Source: Sphingobium sp. 66-54 (GTDB taxonomy: Bacteria > Pseudomonadota > Alphaproteobacteria > Sphingomonadales > Sphingomonadaceae). From it: a stretch of 64,000 nucleotides of DNA. The stretch is taken from the NCBI GenBank assembly GCA_001899715.1, contig MKWI01000002.1, positions 145,409 to 209,408 on the forward strand, given 5' to 3'. Of the stretch, positions 9,297-17,589 are shown piece by piece (the stretch's first letter is position 1; the number at the start of each line of letters is the position of its first letter). Below the pieces are notes generated by a model, which was not told where the DNA came from, ran no database searches, and saw only the letters and a program-made list of their open reading frames with translations. The position numbers and the translations under genes are program-made.

Positions 9297-10385
9297 TCAG
9301 TCCTGCCCGGCGAGGCGCAGGCGGGTGACGTGACCCATCTTGCGGCCGGGGCGCGCCTCGTTCTTGCCGTAGAGGTGAAGGTGCGCGGTCTCGTCGGCAA
9401 GGATGGCCGGCCAGTCATGCGCCTGCGCGCCGATGAGGTTGGCCATCGTCGCGCCTTCCGTCACCAGCGCGGTCGAGCCCAAAGGGAGGCCGCAAATGGC
9501 GCGGACATGGTTCTCGAACTGGCTGGCGATGGCGCCCTCGATGGTCCAGTGGCCACTATTGTGGACGCGCGGCGCCATCTCGTTGAAGATCGGCCCATCG
9601 GCACCGGCGAAGAACTCCAGCGTCAGCACGCCGACATAATCGAGCGCCTCGGCCACCCTGGCAGCGATGGCGCGCGCGGCAGGCACCTGCGCCTGCACCG
9701 CCGCCGGGGCGGGCACGGTGGAGGTGGCGAGGATGCCGTCCTGGTGGACGTTGTGCGGCGAGTCCCAGAAGCGCAGCGCGCCGTCATGCCCGCGCACGAG
9801 GATCACCGAGAATTCGTGATCGAAACGGACGAAGCCCTCCAGCACCGCCGGCTGGCCGGCAATATCCTCCCAGGCGCGGTCGAGCGCCTCCGGGGTCGCC
9901 GCCATGATCCGCGCCTGCCCCTTGCCGTCATAGCCGAAGCGGGTGGTCTTGAGGATGGCGGGCGCGCCGATCCGCGCGACGGCGGCCGTCAGCCCGGCGC
10001 GGTCGTCCACCGCCGCATAGGGCGCGGTGCGGCCGCCGAGATCGGCGACGAAGCCCTTCTCCGCCAGCCGCTCCTGCGCGATGCCGAGCGCGCGGGCGTT
10101 GGGGTGGACATGGCCGAGCCCGGCAAGCAGCGCCACCGCCGCGCTCGGCACATTCTCGAACTCGTAGGTGATGACATCGACGCCCTGCGCGAATCGCGCC
10201 AGCGCATCGCCGTCCTCATAAGCCGCCTGCGTCCAGCCGATCGCCACGTCCGCCGCCGGGCCGCTCGCCTCGGGCGCGAAGATATGGCTGCGATAGCCGA
10301 GCTGCGCCGCCGCGATGGCGATCATCCGGCCGAGTTGGCCGCCGCCGACGATACCGATGGTGGAACCGGGAGGAATCGTCCTCAT
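9297..10385 (-). CDS. purK: N5-carboxyaminoimidazole ribonucleotide synthase
   Basis: ATP-dependent carboxylation of AIR to N5-CAIR in purine synthesis; the product goes to PurE. The 362-residue ATP-grasp protein opens with [23 protein letters not shown]. It contains [14 protein letters not shown] and [24 protein letters not shown], the ATP-grasp metal-binding region. The start at 10385 overlaps the purE stop as ATGA, so the longer ORF start is rejected. Translational coupling with purE fits their consecutive steps. Confidence 0.97.
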   Translation of the reverse strand: MRTIPPGSTIGIVGGGQLGRMIAIAAAQLGYRSHIFAPEASGPAADVAIGWTQAAYEDGDALARFAQGVDVITYEFENVPSAAVALLAGLGHVHPNARALGIAQERLAEKGFVADLGGRTAPYAAVDDRAGLTAAVARIGAPAILKTTRFGYDGKGQARIMAATPEALDRAWEDIAGQPAVLEGFVRFDHEFSVILVRGHDGALRFWDSPHNVHQDGILATSTVPAPAAVQAQVPAARAIAARVAEALDYVGVLTLEFFAGADGPIFNEMAPRVHNSGHWTIEGAIASQFENHVRAICGLPLGSTALVTEGATMANLIGAQAHDWPAILADETAHLHLYGKNEARPGRKMGHVTRLRLAGQD

Positions 10386-10858
10386 TCGGGGCTGTCCGTC
10401 ACCGCCTCGGTCTGCGCCGCGCGCCACGCTTCCAGCCGCCCGGCCAGCGCCGGATCGCTATTGGCGAGGATCGCGGCGGCCAACAGCCCGGCGTTTTTTG
10501 CGCCCGCCTTGCCGATGGCGAGCGTACCCACGGGGATGCCGCCGGGCATCTGGACGATGGAAAGCAGGCTGTCCAAACCCGATAAAGCGGCCGATTGCAC
10601 CGGCACGCCGAGCACCGGCAGCCGCGTCATCGCCGCCACCATGCCCGGCAAATGCGCCGCGCCGCCCGCGCCTGCGATAATCACCTGCAAGCCGCGCCCG
10701 GCCGCGCCCTTGGCGTAGAAGACCAGCCGATCCGGCGTGCGATGGGCCGAGACGACCCGCCGTTCGTGAGGGATTTCAAGCACTTCCAATATATCGGCCG
10801 CGTGCCGCATCGTCTCCCAGTCGGACTGCGAGCCCATGATAATCCCGACTTTCACCAT
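10382..10858 (-). CDS. purE: N5-carboxyaminoimidazole ribonucleotide mutase
   Basis: Converts N5-CAIR to CAIR. The 158-residue protein has the class I PurE landmarks [32 protein letters not shown] (catalytic His) and [16 protein letters not shown]. The start at 10858 is chosen because the longer ORF adds about 57 residues of non-homologous sequence. It is the first gene of the leftward purE-purK-folA group, with a 256-base gap to the divergent diguanylate cyclase gene. Confidence 0.97.
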   Translation of the reverse strand: MVKVGIIMGSQSDWETMRHAADILEVLEIPHERRVVSAHRTPDRLVFYAKGAAGRGLQVIIAGAGGAAHLPGMVAAMTRLPVLGVPVQSAALSGLDSLLSIVQMPGGIPVGTLAIGKAGAKNAGLLAAAILANSDPALAGRLEAWRAAQTEAVTDSPE

Positions 10859-11114
10859 GGCCTGCGCCCACCCCGTCCGCTCATTTCCGCAACTATCCCG
10901 GCCCCGATCGCCTGCTTTGAAACCATTCATTAAGCCCCTCGCCAATAGAGACGAGAGAAACGCCGCACAACCGCTCAAAGCAGGCCGCAGAGCCTGTTGG
11001 CGCTTTTGGGGCTGCAAAACCCGAACCACGGCCGTATAAGCCCGGCCGATAAAGGGATTCTCCTACGGTCGCGCGAGGGAGGTAGAGCTGACACAAGCAA
11101 CTACCCGAGACGTC

Positions 11115-11726
11115 GTGCGTGACGAATTCGGCACCGACGTTTCGGCATTGGAGGAGGAAGTGATCGCGCTCCGCAAGGAAGTGCGGCTGCTCCAACTCGC
11201 CAACGCGGAACTGGAGCGGCTGGTGGTGCGCGATACGCTGACGCCGCTCTACAACCGCCGGCACTTCATGAACTGCCTGACCGAGAGGCTGAGCCGGCTG
11301 GAGCGCTACGGCACCGCCGCCGCGCTGCTGTTCGTCGACCTCGACGGCCTCAAGCAGATCAACGACACGTTCGGCCATGCCGCCGGCGACTATGCGCTGC
11401 TGCACATGGCGCGGCTGCTGGCCGGTGCGGTTCGCTCGACCGACATCGCGGCGCGAATCGGCGGCGACGAGTTCGCCCTGCTGCTCGACGGCCTCAGCGA
11501 ATGCGCCGCCACCGAGAAGGCCGCCCAGCTTTCCCTCCTGATCTGCGAGACCGAATGCCGGTTCGGCGAGGACGTGCTGCCGCTCTCGGCCTCGTTCGGC
11601 TGTACCGCGCTGCGGGCGGACGACAGCGACTTCGCGGCGATCGCCCGCGCCGACCTCGCCATGTATGCCGCCAAGCGGCAGCCGGCCACGCTCGCGCCGC
11701 TGGCGGTGGCAGCCAACGCGCCCTGA
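11115..11726 (+). CDS. Diguanylate cyclase, short coiled-coil GGDEF protein
   Basis: Predicted to make cyclic di-GMP from two GTP. The 203-residue protein has an N-terminal coiled coil (about residues 11-38, LEEEVIALRKEVRLLQLANAE as heptads) feeding straight into the GGDEF domain (about 41-190). The catalytic motif is GGDEF at 116-120. An allosteric I-site RSTD (107-110) lies five residues before it, so product inhibition is likely. There is no signal peptide, sensor domain or TM. The given GTG start is poor for ribosome binding; a GAGGGAGGT site at 11076-11084 sits just before an in-frame CTG at 11088, which would add nine residues. Confidence 0.9.
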   Translation: MRDEFGTDVSALEEEVIALRKEVRLLQLANAELERLVVRDTLTPLYNRRHFMNCLTERLSRLERYGTAAALLFVDLDGLKQINDTFGHAAGDYALLHMARLLAGAVRSTDIAARIGGDEFALLLDGLSECAATEKAAQLSLLICETECRFGEDVLPLSASFGCTALRADDSDFAAIARADLAMYAAKRQPATLAPLAVAANAP

Positions 11727-11848
11727 CGCGCGGCGCGGATCGACAGCCCGGCCCGGATGCACGGCGCGCCGCGAATCGCGCCGGTCCACCCTTGCTCCTG
11801 TCCGCCGCCGCGCCGATGATGCGCGCCGGACGATAAGGACGAATCGCC

Positions 11849-12142
11849 ATGGCAAAGGATCTGCGCGCGGGCCCGGCGGACGGGCGCTACGACGTGCCGC
11901 TGGAGGGCGGCACCGCCATCGCCGACTATATCCGCGAGGGCGACAGGCTGCTCGTCACCCACACACATGTGCCCCCGGCACTCCGCGGCCGGGGCGCCGG
12001 TGCCACGCTGGTCAAGGCGCTGCTCGACGATGCGCGCGCGCAGAACCTCAAGGTCGTGCCGCTGTGCAGCTTCGTCGCCGCCTATATGCGCCGCCACCCC
12101 GAAACGCGCGATCTTCTGGCCGAGGACGCCGAGGAGGATTGA
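11849..12142 (+). CDS. GNAT-like N-acetyltransferase (short YjdJ type)
   Basis: A 97-residue protein of the small GNAT-like group (Gcn5-related, YjdJ type), probably using acetyl-CoA; the substrate is unknown. The CoA loop is recognisable in THVPPALRGRGAGATLVKALLDDARAQ, and the C-terminal strand reads LKVVPLCSFVAAYMRRHPE, a phrase common to this subfamily. The start follows GATAAGGACGAATCGCC. It stands alone between a diguanylate cyclase and a repeat-rich gap. Confidence 0.9.
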   Translation: MAKDLRAGPADGRYDVPLEGGTAIADYIREGDRLLVTHTHVPPALRGRGAGATLVKALLDDARAQNLKVVPLCSFVAAYMRRHPETRDLLAEDAEED

Positions 12143-12486
12143 GAGCGGCGGGCGGGGGGATGCCCTGCGGCGAAGCGAAGGGGGATCGGCAGCAACGGAT
12201 TGCCCATCCTGAAACGCCATGCTCCTGCGAACTCAGGCGCCCCCGCCGAAACCCTATGCGCTCCCGCGAATTCCGCGTGCTCTTGCACCCACCACGTGCT
12301 TTTGTGACTCCCTGCGTCCCCGCGAACTCCATGCGCTCCCGCGCACATCCCGTGCTCCTGCGAAAGCAGGGCCCAGGGCCCAACCGCACGTCCTACAGCC
12401 CTGGACTCCTGCTTTCGCAGGAGCACGGCGCTCTATTTTGAAAGGGGAACACGTTTTGAAGGAAGCGAGCCACCGCCCGCCCCAAC
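12143..12486. other. Intergenic region with a degenerate tandem array and an inverted repeat
   Basis: No credible gene. Bases 12218-12350 are a loose tandem array of units resembling CGTGCTCCTGCGAAyycc, five or six times over, running directly into a complete family A inverted repeat. ORFs here only translate the repeats. Confidence 0.65.
12351..12428. repeat. Double-hairpin inverted repeat, family A, copy 3
   Basis: The best-conserved copy: left arm CGTGCTCCTGCGAAAGCAGG and right arm CTCCTGCTTTCGCAGGAGCA, with GCCCAGGGC and GCCCTGG facing each other inside. It lies just downstream of the gpmA stop. Confidence 0.9.
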
Positions 12487-13173
12487 TCAGCGCTCGGAGA
12501 GATAGTAACGGTCTTGCGCGGTGAGGTCGTCCGCCAGCTCATAGACGATCGGCTGCCCGGTCGGGATTTCAAGGCCGGTAATCTCGTCGTCCGGGATGTT
12601 GGAGAGGTGCTTGACCAGCGCGCGCAGCGAGTTGCCGTGGGCGGAGATGAGCACCCGCTTGCCGGCGCGCAGATCGGGCGCGATGCGGCTCTCCCAATAA
12701 GGCAGCACGCGCGCGATGGTATCCTTGAGGCTCTCCGTCGCGGGCACGGTGATGCCGGCATAGCGGCGGTCCTGCGCGAGATCGAAGGGGCTGCCGGCTT
12801 CCAGCGGCGGCGGCGGCACGTCGAAGCTGCGGCGCCAGATCTTCACCTGCTCGTCGCCATGCTTCGCCGCCGTCTCCGCCTTGTCCAGCCCGGTGAGGCC
12901 GCCATAATGCCGCTCGTTGAGGCGCCAATCCTTTTCGACCGGCAGCCACAGCCGGTCCATCGCCTCCAGCGCGAGGTGGAGCGTCTTGATCGCCCGCTTC
13001 TGGAGCGAGGTGAAGCACTGGTCGAAGTCCAGCCCACGGGCCTTGAGCAGGTCCCCCGCCGCCACCGCCTCGGCCGCGCCCTTCGCGGTTATGTCGACAT
13101 CCCACCAGCCGGTGAAGCGGTTCTCCAGGTTCCAGGCGGACTGGCCGTGGCGGATGAGGACGAGGGTGGGCAT
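12487..13173 (-). CDS. gpmA: 2,3-bisphosphoglycerate-dependent phosphoglycerate mutase
   Basis: Glycolytic interconversion of 3- and 2-phosphoglycerate. The 228-residue histidine phosphatase-superfamily protein has the catalytic motif [18 protein letters not shown] at residues 6-23. It also has [30 protein letters not shown], and the second catalytic histidine in [15 protein letters not shown]. The middle segment [13 protein letters not shown] resembles the peptide produced when the sphingomonad CTTCGA...CAGGAC repeat is read in frame. The ATG is preceded by GAGCCTTTCTC with no strong ribosome site. Confidence 0.96.
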   Translation of the reverse strand: MPTLVLIRHGQSAWNLENRFTGWWDVDITAKGAAEAVAAGDLLKARGLDFDQCFTSLQKRAIKTLHLALEAMDRLWLPVEKDWRLNERHYGGLTGLDKAETAAKHGDEQVKIWRRSFDVPPPPLEAGSPFDLAQDRRYAGITVPATESLKDTIARVLPYWESRIAPDLRAGKRVLISAHGNSLRALVKHLSNIPDDEITGLEIPTGQPIVYELADDLTAQDRYYLSER

Positions 13174-13274
13174 GAGAAAGGCTCCCGGCTGTCTTTGGCT
13201 GGGCGCCTGATAGCGCGAATTCGCCGTGGCGCAATGCGGAGCCTGCGCGCAGTGGCCCGCCCCTACTGGAGCGA

Positions 13275-13308
13275 GCGGCGGGCAGCCCCCATGAGGGCCG
13301 CCCGCCGC
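13275..13308. terminator. Strong GC hairpin downstream of the PEP-CTERM gene
   Basis: The arms GCGGCGGGC (13275-13283) and GCCCGCCGC (13300-13308) pair perfectly and continue inward as GCCC/GGGC. A short GTTT follows on the plus strand, but there is no T-run on the minus strand, so termination of the leftward gene is only likely. Confidence 0.5.
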
Positions 13309-13325
13309 GTTTCCGAATAAAGCGA

Positions 13326-13973
13326 TCAGGCCATGCGGAGCGCGACGCGGCGACGGCGCAGCGCCCCGCCCGCCAGCGCGAAGCCGCCGATCATCATCGC
13401 CCAGGTCGCGGGCTCGGGCACCGGCGCGATCTCCCGCAGCACGATATTGTCGAACTGACCGGGCGAACTCTGCCCGCGGAATGTAAATTGCGTGATCGCC
13501 CCCAACCCGTCGAACATCGCAGTATGGGCCGTAATCGGGGTCGAGCGGTCGTGATTGAACGTGAAGAACTTTTCCACCTGCGTGCCCACGCCATCCGCAA
13601 GTGTGAAAATGAACTTGTAGGTGGAAGAGGCTGTATAGATCGGGCCAGTCTCCACCTTCAGCTTGCCGAAATCCATCGAACCGAACTCGAAGGCGCCGCC
13701 ATCTTCGCGCGCAAGGGTGAAGGTAACGCCCGCTCCGCTGGCCTTGACGACCGATATTCCAGTCGGGTCGATGCTGCTCCCCGGCGCCATCGCCTCGATC
13801 GCCCGGCCGGTGGCGCTGTGGTAGAAATTGGCGGAGAGGACGTAGCCGTCTTCATGATAGGCGCCGCTGGTGTAGCCGGCGAGGTTGTCGAAATCGATCA
13901 CGGTGGCGTTCGCCGGCATGGCGAGGACGACCGCGGCCGCGACAGGCGCGACCGAGAGAATGATTTTACGCAT
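13326..13973 (-). CDS. PEPxxWA-CTERM sorting-domain protein
   Basis: An exported 215-residue protein expected to be handled by an exosortase-type system. The N-terminal signal peptide [23 protein letters not shown] is followed by a beta-rich domain ([21 protein letters not shown]...). The C-terminal signal is [25 protein letters not shown]: a PEP motif, a hydrophobic helix and a basic tail. The start at 13973 gives a clean signal peptide; the longer ORF does not. The mature domain has no assigned function. Its promoter region, shared with the divergent hydrolase gene, holds a spaced inverted repeat. Confidence 0.9.
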   Translation of the reverse strand: MRKIILSVAPVAAAVVLAMPANATVIDFDNLAGYTSGAYHEDGYVLSANFYHSATGRAIEAMAPGSSIDPTGISVVKASGAGVTFTLAREDGGAFEFGSMDFGKLKVETGPIYTASSTYKFIFTLADGVGTQVEKFFTFNHDRSTPITAHTAMFDGLGAITQFTFRGQSSPGQFDNIVLREIAPVPEPATWAMMIGGFALAGGALRRRRVALRMA

Positions 13974-14032
13974 GGTTTCAATCCTGTAACGAGACCCGCC
14001 GCTCGTTGCGGCTGACACGCCTCTGGCCGGCA

Positions 14033-14076
14033 TTTGTAACAGGTGCGCGACAATCAGCGGACAGCGCGGTTACAAA
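14033..14076. promoter_or_regulatory. Spaced inverted repeat TTTGTAAC / GTTACAAA between divergent genes
   Basis: Perfect 8-base arms at 14033-14040 and 14069-14076, 36 bases centre to centre (about three and a half helical turns). A third TGTAAC lies at 13985-13990, close to the PEP-CTERM start. The placement suggests a regulator site; the regulator is unknown. Confidence 0.4.
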
Positions 14077-14250
14077 CGGACGATTTTGCATCGAGGCGGG
14101 ACAGACCTGCTCCACATCGGGACACGTCGTCGCTCCCTATCCAAAGGATCGCGTCGAGCGGGATCGTCGCCCGGCCAATCCGCCGCCGGCTTGTGCATGG
14201 CTGCGCAATCCGCCATGGAATCGCCCACAGACATGCGAGGGAGACGAGCC

Positions 14251-14967
14251 ATGGCGATCAGCAGAACCGTCCACATCCATGAGGGCCCCGGCGGCCCGTT
14301 CGAGTCCATGTTCGTGGGCGATGCCGGCGCGGGCACCCAGCCAGGCATGCTCCTCTTCCCCAATTTCTTCGGCGCCAAGGAATGGGACTTCGCCAAGGCG
14401 GAGACGCTGGCAGCGCTCGGCTACAAGGTGCTGGTGGTCGACTATTACGGGCAGGGCAAGCGCGGGCATGACATGGAGTCCTCCGGCAAGCTGCTGCACG
14501 ATTTCATGGCCGACCGCGCGGCGGTGAAGCGCCGCCTGCTCGACGCACTGGCGGAACTGAAGGCGCTGCCAGGCGTGGACGGCAACCGGCTGGGCGCGAT
14601 CGGCTTCTGCGCCGGCGGCAAATGCGTGCTGGACCTCGCCCGCGCCGGCGGAGCCATCAAGGCCGGCGTCAGCTTCCACGGCGTCTATGACGCGCCGCCC
14701 TTCCCCAATGCGGTGATCGCCGCGAAGCTGCTGATCTGCGACGGCTGGAACGACAATCTGTGCCCACCCGAGGCCAAGGTGGCGCTCTGCAAGGAGCTGA
14801 CCGAGGCGGACGTGGACTGGCAGTTCATCAGCTATAGCCGCACCGGCCACGCCTTCACCGCCAACGACACTCCGCTCAACCCCGAGCGCAGCTTCGGCTT
14901 CCAGCCCGACACCGACCGGCGAAGCTGGCGGGCGATGACGGATTTTCTGGCGGAGGCGCTGGGGTAA
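14251..14967 (+). CDS. Dienelactone hydrolase family protein
   Basis: An alpha/beta-hydrolase of the dienelactone hydrolase family, 238 residues, cytosolic; the real substrate is unknown. The nucleophile elbow is GFCAGGKC (Cys nucleophile, as in true dienelactone hydrolases). The acid lies in ICDGWNDNLCPP and the histidine in SRTGHAFT. The segment LFPNFFGAKEWDFAKAETLAALGYKVLVVDYYGQGKR is typical. The start at 14251 follows GAGGGAGACGAGCC, a good ribosome site. No catechol-pathway genes are adjacent, so a role in aromatic degradation is not supported by context. Confidence 0.9.
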   Translation: MAISRTVHIHEGPGGPFESMFVGDAGAGTQPGMLLFPNFFGAKEWDFAKAETLAALGYKVLVVDYYGQGKRGHDMESSGKLLHDFMADRAAVKRRLLDALAELKALPGVDGNRLGAIGFCAGGKCVLDLARAGGAIKAGVSFHGVYDAPPFPNAVIAAKLLICDGWNDNLCPPEAKVALCKELTEADVDWQFISYSRTGHAFTANDTPLNPERSFGFQPDTDRRSWRAMTDFLAEALG

Positions 14968-15015
14968 ACCGGGAGCGGAAAGCTTAAGGGCCCACCATCT
15001 TTCTCCCGGTCCCGA

Positions 15016-15034
15016 ACTCCTGCTTTCGCAGGAG
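15016..15034. repeat. Half copy of family A repeat
   Basis: A single arm, CTCCTGCTTTCGCAGGAGC, in the 163-base gap between the hydrolase and the carboxypeptidase, next to a family E palindrome. Confidence 0.7.
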
Positions 15035-15059
15035 CGTATGTCGGTCTTCGGCGAAAAGC

Positions 15060-15087
15060 GGGACCCGGGGTCAAGCCCGGGGTGACG
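15060..15087. repeat. Short palindromic repeat, family E (CCCCGG...CCGGGGTGACG)
   Basis: ACCCGGGGTCAAGCCCGGGG is followed by TGACG. It is similar to the element at 55298-55326. These are short hairpin repeats frequent in sphingomonad genomes. Confidence 0.6.
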
Positions 15088-15130
15088 GAATAGGCTACGG
15101 TCGCAACAGGACCGAATGATCCATGCGCCC

Positions 15131-16288
15131 CTAGATATCCTCCACCATCTCCGCCAGCGTCGCGAGGCAATCGCGGGCGAGCTGGATCGAGCGCTCGGGG
15201 CTCCAGCCCTGCGCCGGATCGGGCAGATCGGCATTGTCCTTGAACGGCATTTCCAGCGTCATGGCGACGGCGCCGTAGCGCTCGGCGATCTGGGCGGTGG
15301 CCATGGAGAGGTTGGCCTTGCCCGGCCGCGCCTCGGGATAGCCGAGCTTCGTCTGGAAATCCGGGGTGCGGATAGCGAGCGTGTCGCGATAGCGGCGGAA
15401 CAGCGCCAGCCGGTCCTCGCGGAGGGACGCGATGCCCTCAAACCCGGCGAGAAACACGGCGGGGATCGCCTCGTCGCCGTGGACATCCATGGCGAAGGCG
15501 ACGCCGGTCTCGTCCATGCGATTGCGCACGCACAGCACTTCGGGCGACTGCTCGGCGGTGGGCGCATGCCACTCGCGGTTGAGATTGACGCCCGCCGCGT
15601 TGGTTCGCAAATGGCCACGGAAAGAACCGTCTGGGTTCATGTTCGGAACGATATAGAGCCGGCAGGCCGCCAGCAGCTTGCGGGCGTGGGCGTTGGCGGG
15701 ATCGGTGAGCATCTCCAGCGCGCCCTCCATCCACCATTCGGCCATGCTCTCGCCGGGGTGCTGGCGCGCGATGATCCACACCGGCCTGGCGCCCGTGCCC
15801 ATCTCCAGGCAGTCGATCGGCCGCCCGTCGAGACTAAGGCCGAGCTGGCGCAGCGCCACCCCATCGCACCCCGCCGCCTGCGCGACGAGATCATGGTGCC
15901 GCTCCAGCGAGTAAGGCGCGAAATAGGCGAACCATGCGGCGTCGCTCGCTAGCGTGTAGGCGATGGTCAGCGTACCGCCATCCTCCTCCGCATCGTAGCG
16001 CGAGGGCGCACGCAGCCATGTCTCGCGATCCTCGGAGACGGCGGCGTGATAGTCCGGCCAGCCGCCCGGATAGGCGGACGCCGCCAGCCCGGTGATGCGC
16101 AGGGTGAGCGCCGTGCCCGCCGGAGCAGCGACGCGGAAATGGAACCACTGGAAGAAATCGCTCTCATTGTCCTTGCGGATGGAGAGGGTCGCCTGCGTGC
16201 CGGCGATCGACTCGACGACGATGTTGCCGCTGTCGAACGCGCTGGTGATGAGGAGGGAGGGGGTGCTCTCTGTGGCCGTGTCTGTCAT
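15131..16288 (-). CDS. M14 family zinc carboxypeptidase (cytosolic carboxypeptidase type)
   Basis: A 385-residue M14 metallopeptidase of the cytosolic carboxypeptidase-like (CCP/AGBL) branch. It has an N-terminal beta domain (about residues 10-135, [21 protein letters not shown]) then the peptidase. Zinc ligands are H and E of [15 protein letters not shown] and the later H in [12 protein letters not shown]. The [23 protein letters not shown] segment gives the substrate-binding Arg and Asn. The catalytic Glu is probably in [10 protein letters not shown]. No signal peptide, so it acts in the cytoplasm. Its ATG overlaps the stop of the upstream lipoprotein gene. The substrate is unknown. Confidence 0.9.
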   Translation of the reverse strand: MTDTATESTPSLLITSAFDSGNIVVESIAGTQATLSIRKDNESDFFQWFHFRVAAPAGTALTLRITGLAASAYPGGWPDYHAAVSEDRETWLRAPSRYDAEEDGGTLTIAYTLASDAAWFAYFAPYSLERHHDLVAQAAGCDGVALRQLGLSLDGRPIDCLEMGTGARPVWIIARQHPGESMAEWWMEGALEMLTDPANAHARKLLAACRLYIVPNMNPDGSFRGHLRTNAAGVNLNREWHAPTAEQSPEVLCVRNRMDETGVAFAMDVHGDEAIPAVFLAGFEGIASLREDRLALFRRYRDTLAIRTPDFQTKLGYPEARPGKANLSMATAQIAERYGAVAMTLEMPFKDNADLPDPAQGWSPERSIQLARDCLATLAEMVEDI

Positions 16289-16890
16289 TTGACCGTGATA
16301 GTCACGCCGGACGGCCCGGGAAAGTCCTTGAACAGCGCGTCGGCCAGCTTTCCGGCGGCGAGGCCGGGCTGCGCGGCGGGCGTGCCCTCCTTCGCCTGCG
16401 TCTCGGCGCGGCCTTCCCAGATGGCGGTCTTGTCCGCCGTGCGGCGCAACTGCACGCGCAGGTTGGTGACGACCACCGGCTTGGGCTTGCCCGAGAGATT
16501 GATACCGATGCCCAGGCCGACGCCGCTGCCGTAGCTGCCGGTCGAGCCGCCCACGCCGACGCTGACCGGCGAGCGGCGCTGCTCGCCCGGCTGCCAGACC
16601 TGCCGCTCGATACCGACGACCGCCTCATACTCGCCCGGCCCGCTGTCACGCACGGTGAAGCCGGTGCGGGCAAGCGCGGCGCTGACGGCGTTGGCGGTGG
16701 TGCGAAATTCCAGGCTGTCCGCATTGGCCGCATTGGCGGGCACGATGGCGACGCTGCCCTGCCGCGCGACCGAGTCGCTGTGGAAGCGCGTCACGTCCAC
16801 CGGCGCGATGGCGGTGGCGCAGCCGCCGGCGAGGAGCAACAGCGGCACGACGGCAGCCGTCGCGAACCGGCGGGGGATCGAGCATGGCAT
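16285..16890 (-). CDS. DUF4136 domain lipoprotein
   Basis: A 201-residue exported lipoprotein of the DUF4136 type. The signal peptide ends in the lipobox LAGGC (Cys near residue 24). The mature part begins [15 protein letters not shown] and contains a glycine-rich segment ([21 protein letters not shown]) followed by [25 protein letters not shown], the family's conserved end. The start at 16890 has GGGAGTTG upstream and gives a proper signal peptide. The stop overlaps the start of the M14 peptidase gene, so the two are translationally coupled even though one product is periplasmic and the other cytosolic. Function is unknown. Confidence 0.85.
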   Translation of the reverse strand: MPCSIPRRFATAAVVPLLLLAGGCATAIAPVDVTRFHSDSVARQGSVAIVPANAANADSLEFRTTANAVSAALARTGFTVRDSGPGEYEAVVGIERQVWQPGEQRRSPVSVGVGGSTGSYGSGVGLGIGINLSGKPKPVVVTNLRVQLRRTADKTAIWEGRAETQAKEGTPAAQPGLAAGKLADALFKDFPGPSGVTITVK

Positions 16891-17118
16891 GATCTTGAGC
16901 AACTCCCTTGCAAAAACACCGCATCGCAGCGGGCGCACCCAGACTGCGCCGGCGGATGCACGGGCGACGCATGCCCGATGCGCACCACGATACCAGCGTG
17001 CGCGCCATCCCGGCAATCTCCGTGACGGAGCGGGGGTAGCAGACCCTTCCCTCGCGGACACGGCCCCAGCGGACGGCGCCGATGCCGCGCTTCCCCCACA
17101 AAAAGGCCGCGCCGCGCC

Positions 17119-17147
17119 TTGACTTTCCGGGTCCACCCCCATAGACG
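17119..17147 (+). promoter_or_regulatory. Putative sigma-70 promoter of rpmJ
   Basis: TTGACT (17119-17124) is followed after 17 bases by TAGACG (17142-17147), about 48 bases before the L36 start. It lies in a 305-base gap in which nothing else was recognised. Confidence 0.45.
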
Positions 17148-17195
17148 CGCGGCTCCGGTTTCCAGAACCAACACGATTTTTTTGGACGTTCGATC

Positions 17196-17321
17196 ATGAA
17201 GATCCGCAATTCGCTCAAGTCGCTCAAGGACCGCCACCGGGACAACCGCGTGATTCGCCGTCGCGGGCGCACCTACGTCATCAACAAGACCCAGCGCCGC
17301 TTCAAGGCCCGCCAGGGCTGA
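17196..17321 (+). CDS. rpmJ: 50S ribosomal protein L36, zinc-free type
   Basis: A 41-codon gene reading [20 protein letters not shown] and ending QRRFKARQG. This is the L36 form without the CxxC...CxxxxH zinc ligands (type B, YkgO-like), as in alphaproteobacteria. It is a highly basic component of the large subunit. It stands alone, away from the main ribosomal operons, with its own promoter-like sequence and a rho-independent terminator 47 bases after the stop. Confidence 0.95.
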   Translation: MKIRNSLKSLKDRHRDNRVIRRRGRTYVINKTQRRFKARQG

Positions 17322-17367
17322 AGGAACGCGCGCGGCGCGGGCAGCAGCCCGCCGCGAAGGATAGCGA

Positions 17368-17397
17368 ACGCCCGGTCAGGCTCTGGCCGGGCGTTTT
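17368..17397 (+). terminator. Rho-independent terminator of rpmJ
   Basis: ACGCCCGG pairs with CCGGGCGT around an 11-base loop, followed by TTTT, 47 bases after the L36 stop. Confidence 0.85.
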
Positions 17398-17589
17398 GGC
17401 GTGAGCATTCGACGCCAGCAGCGGCGCGCCCCGCCTGACGGATGGCGCCTATCGCTTGTAAACAGCCTTGAGGCGAGGCTTGCAGCGGGTGAAACGCCGG
17501 GCGACGGCCCTCGCCTCCCATCCCCTTTTGCGGCAGATTGGTCGCTGGAGAGGCGCCGGATGACCCCGGCGCCGCAGGAGAGGCCGCCC

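Noticed and set aside
12218..12430. CRISPR-like array
   Set aside because: Units are degenerate and contiguous with no unique spacers, and the family occurs singly across the window; no cas genes.
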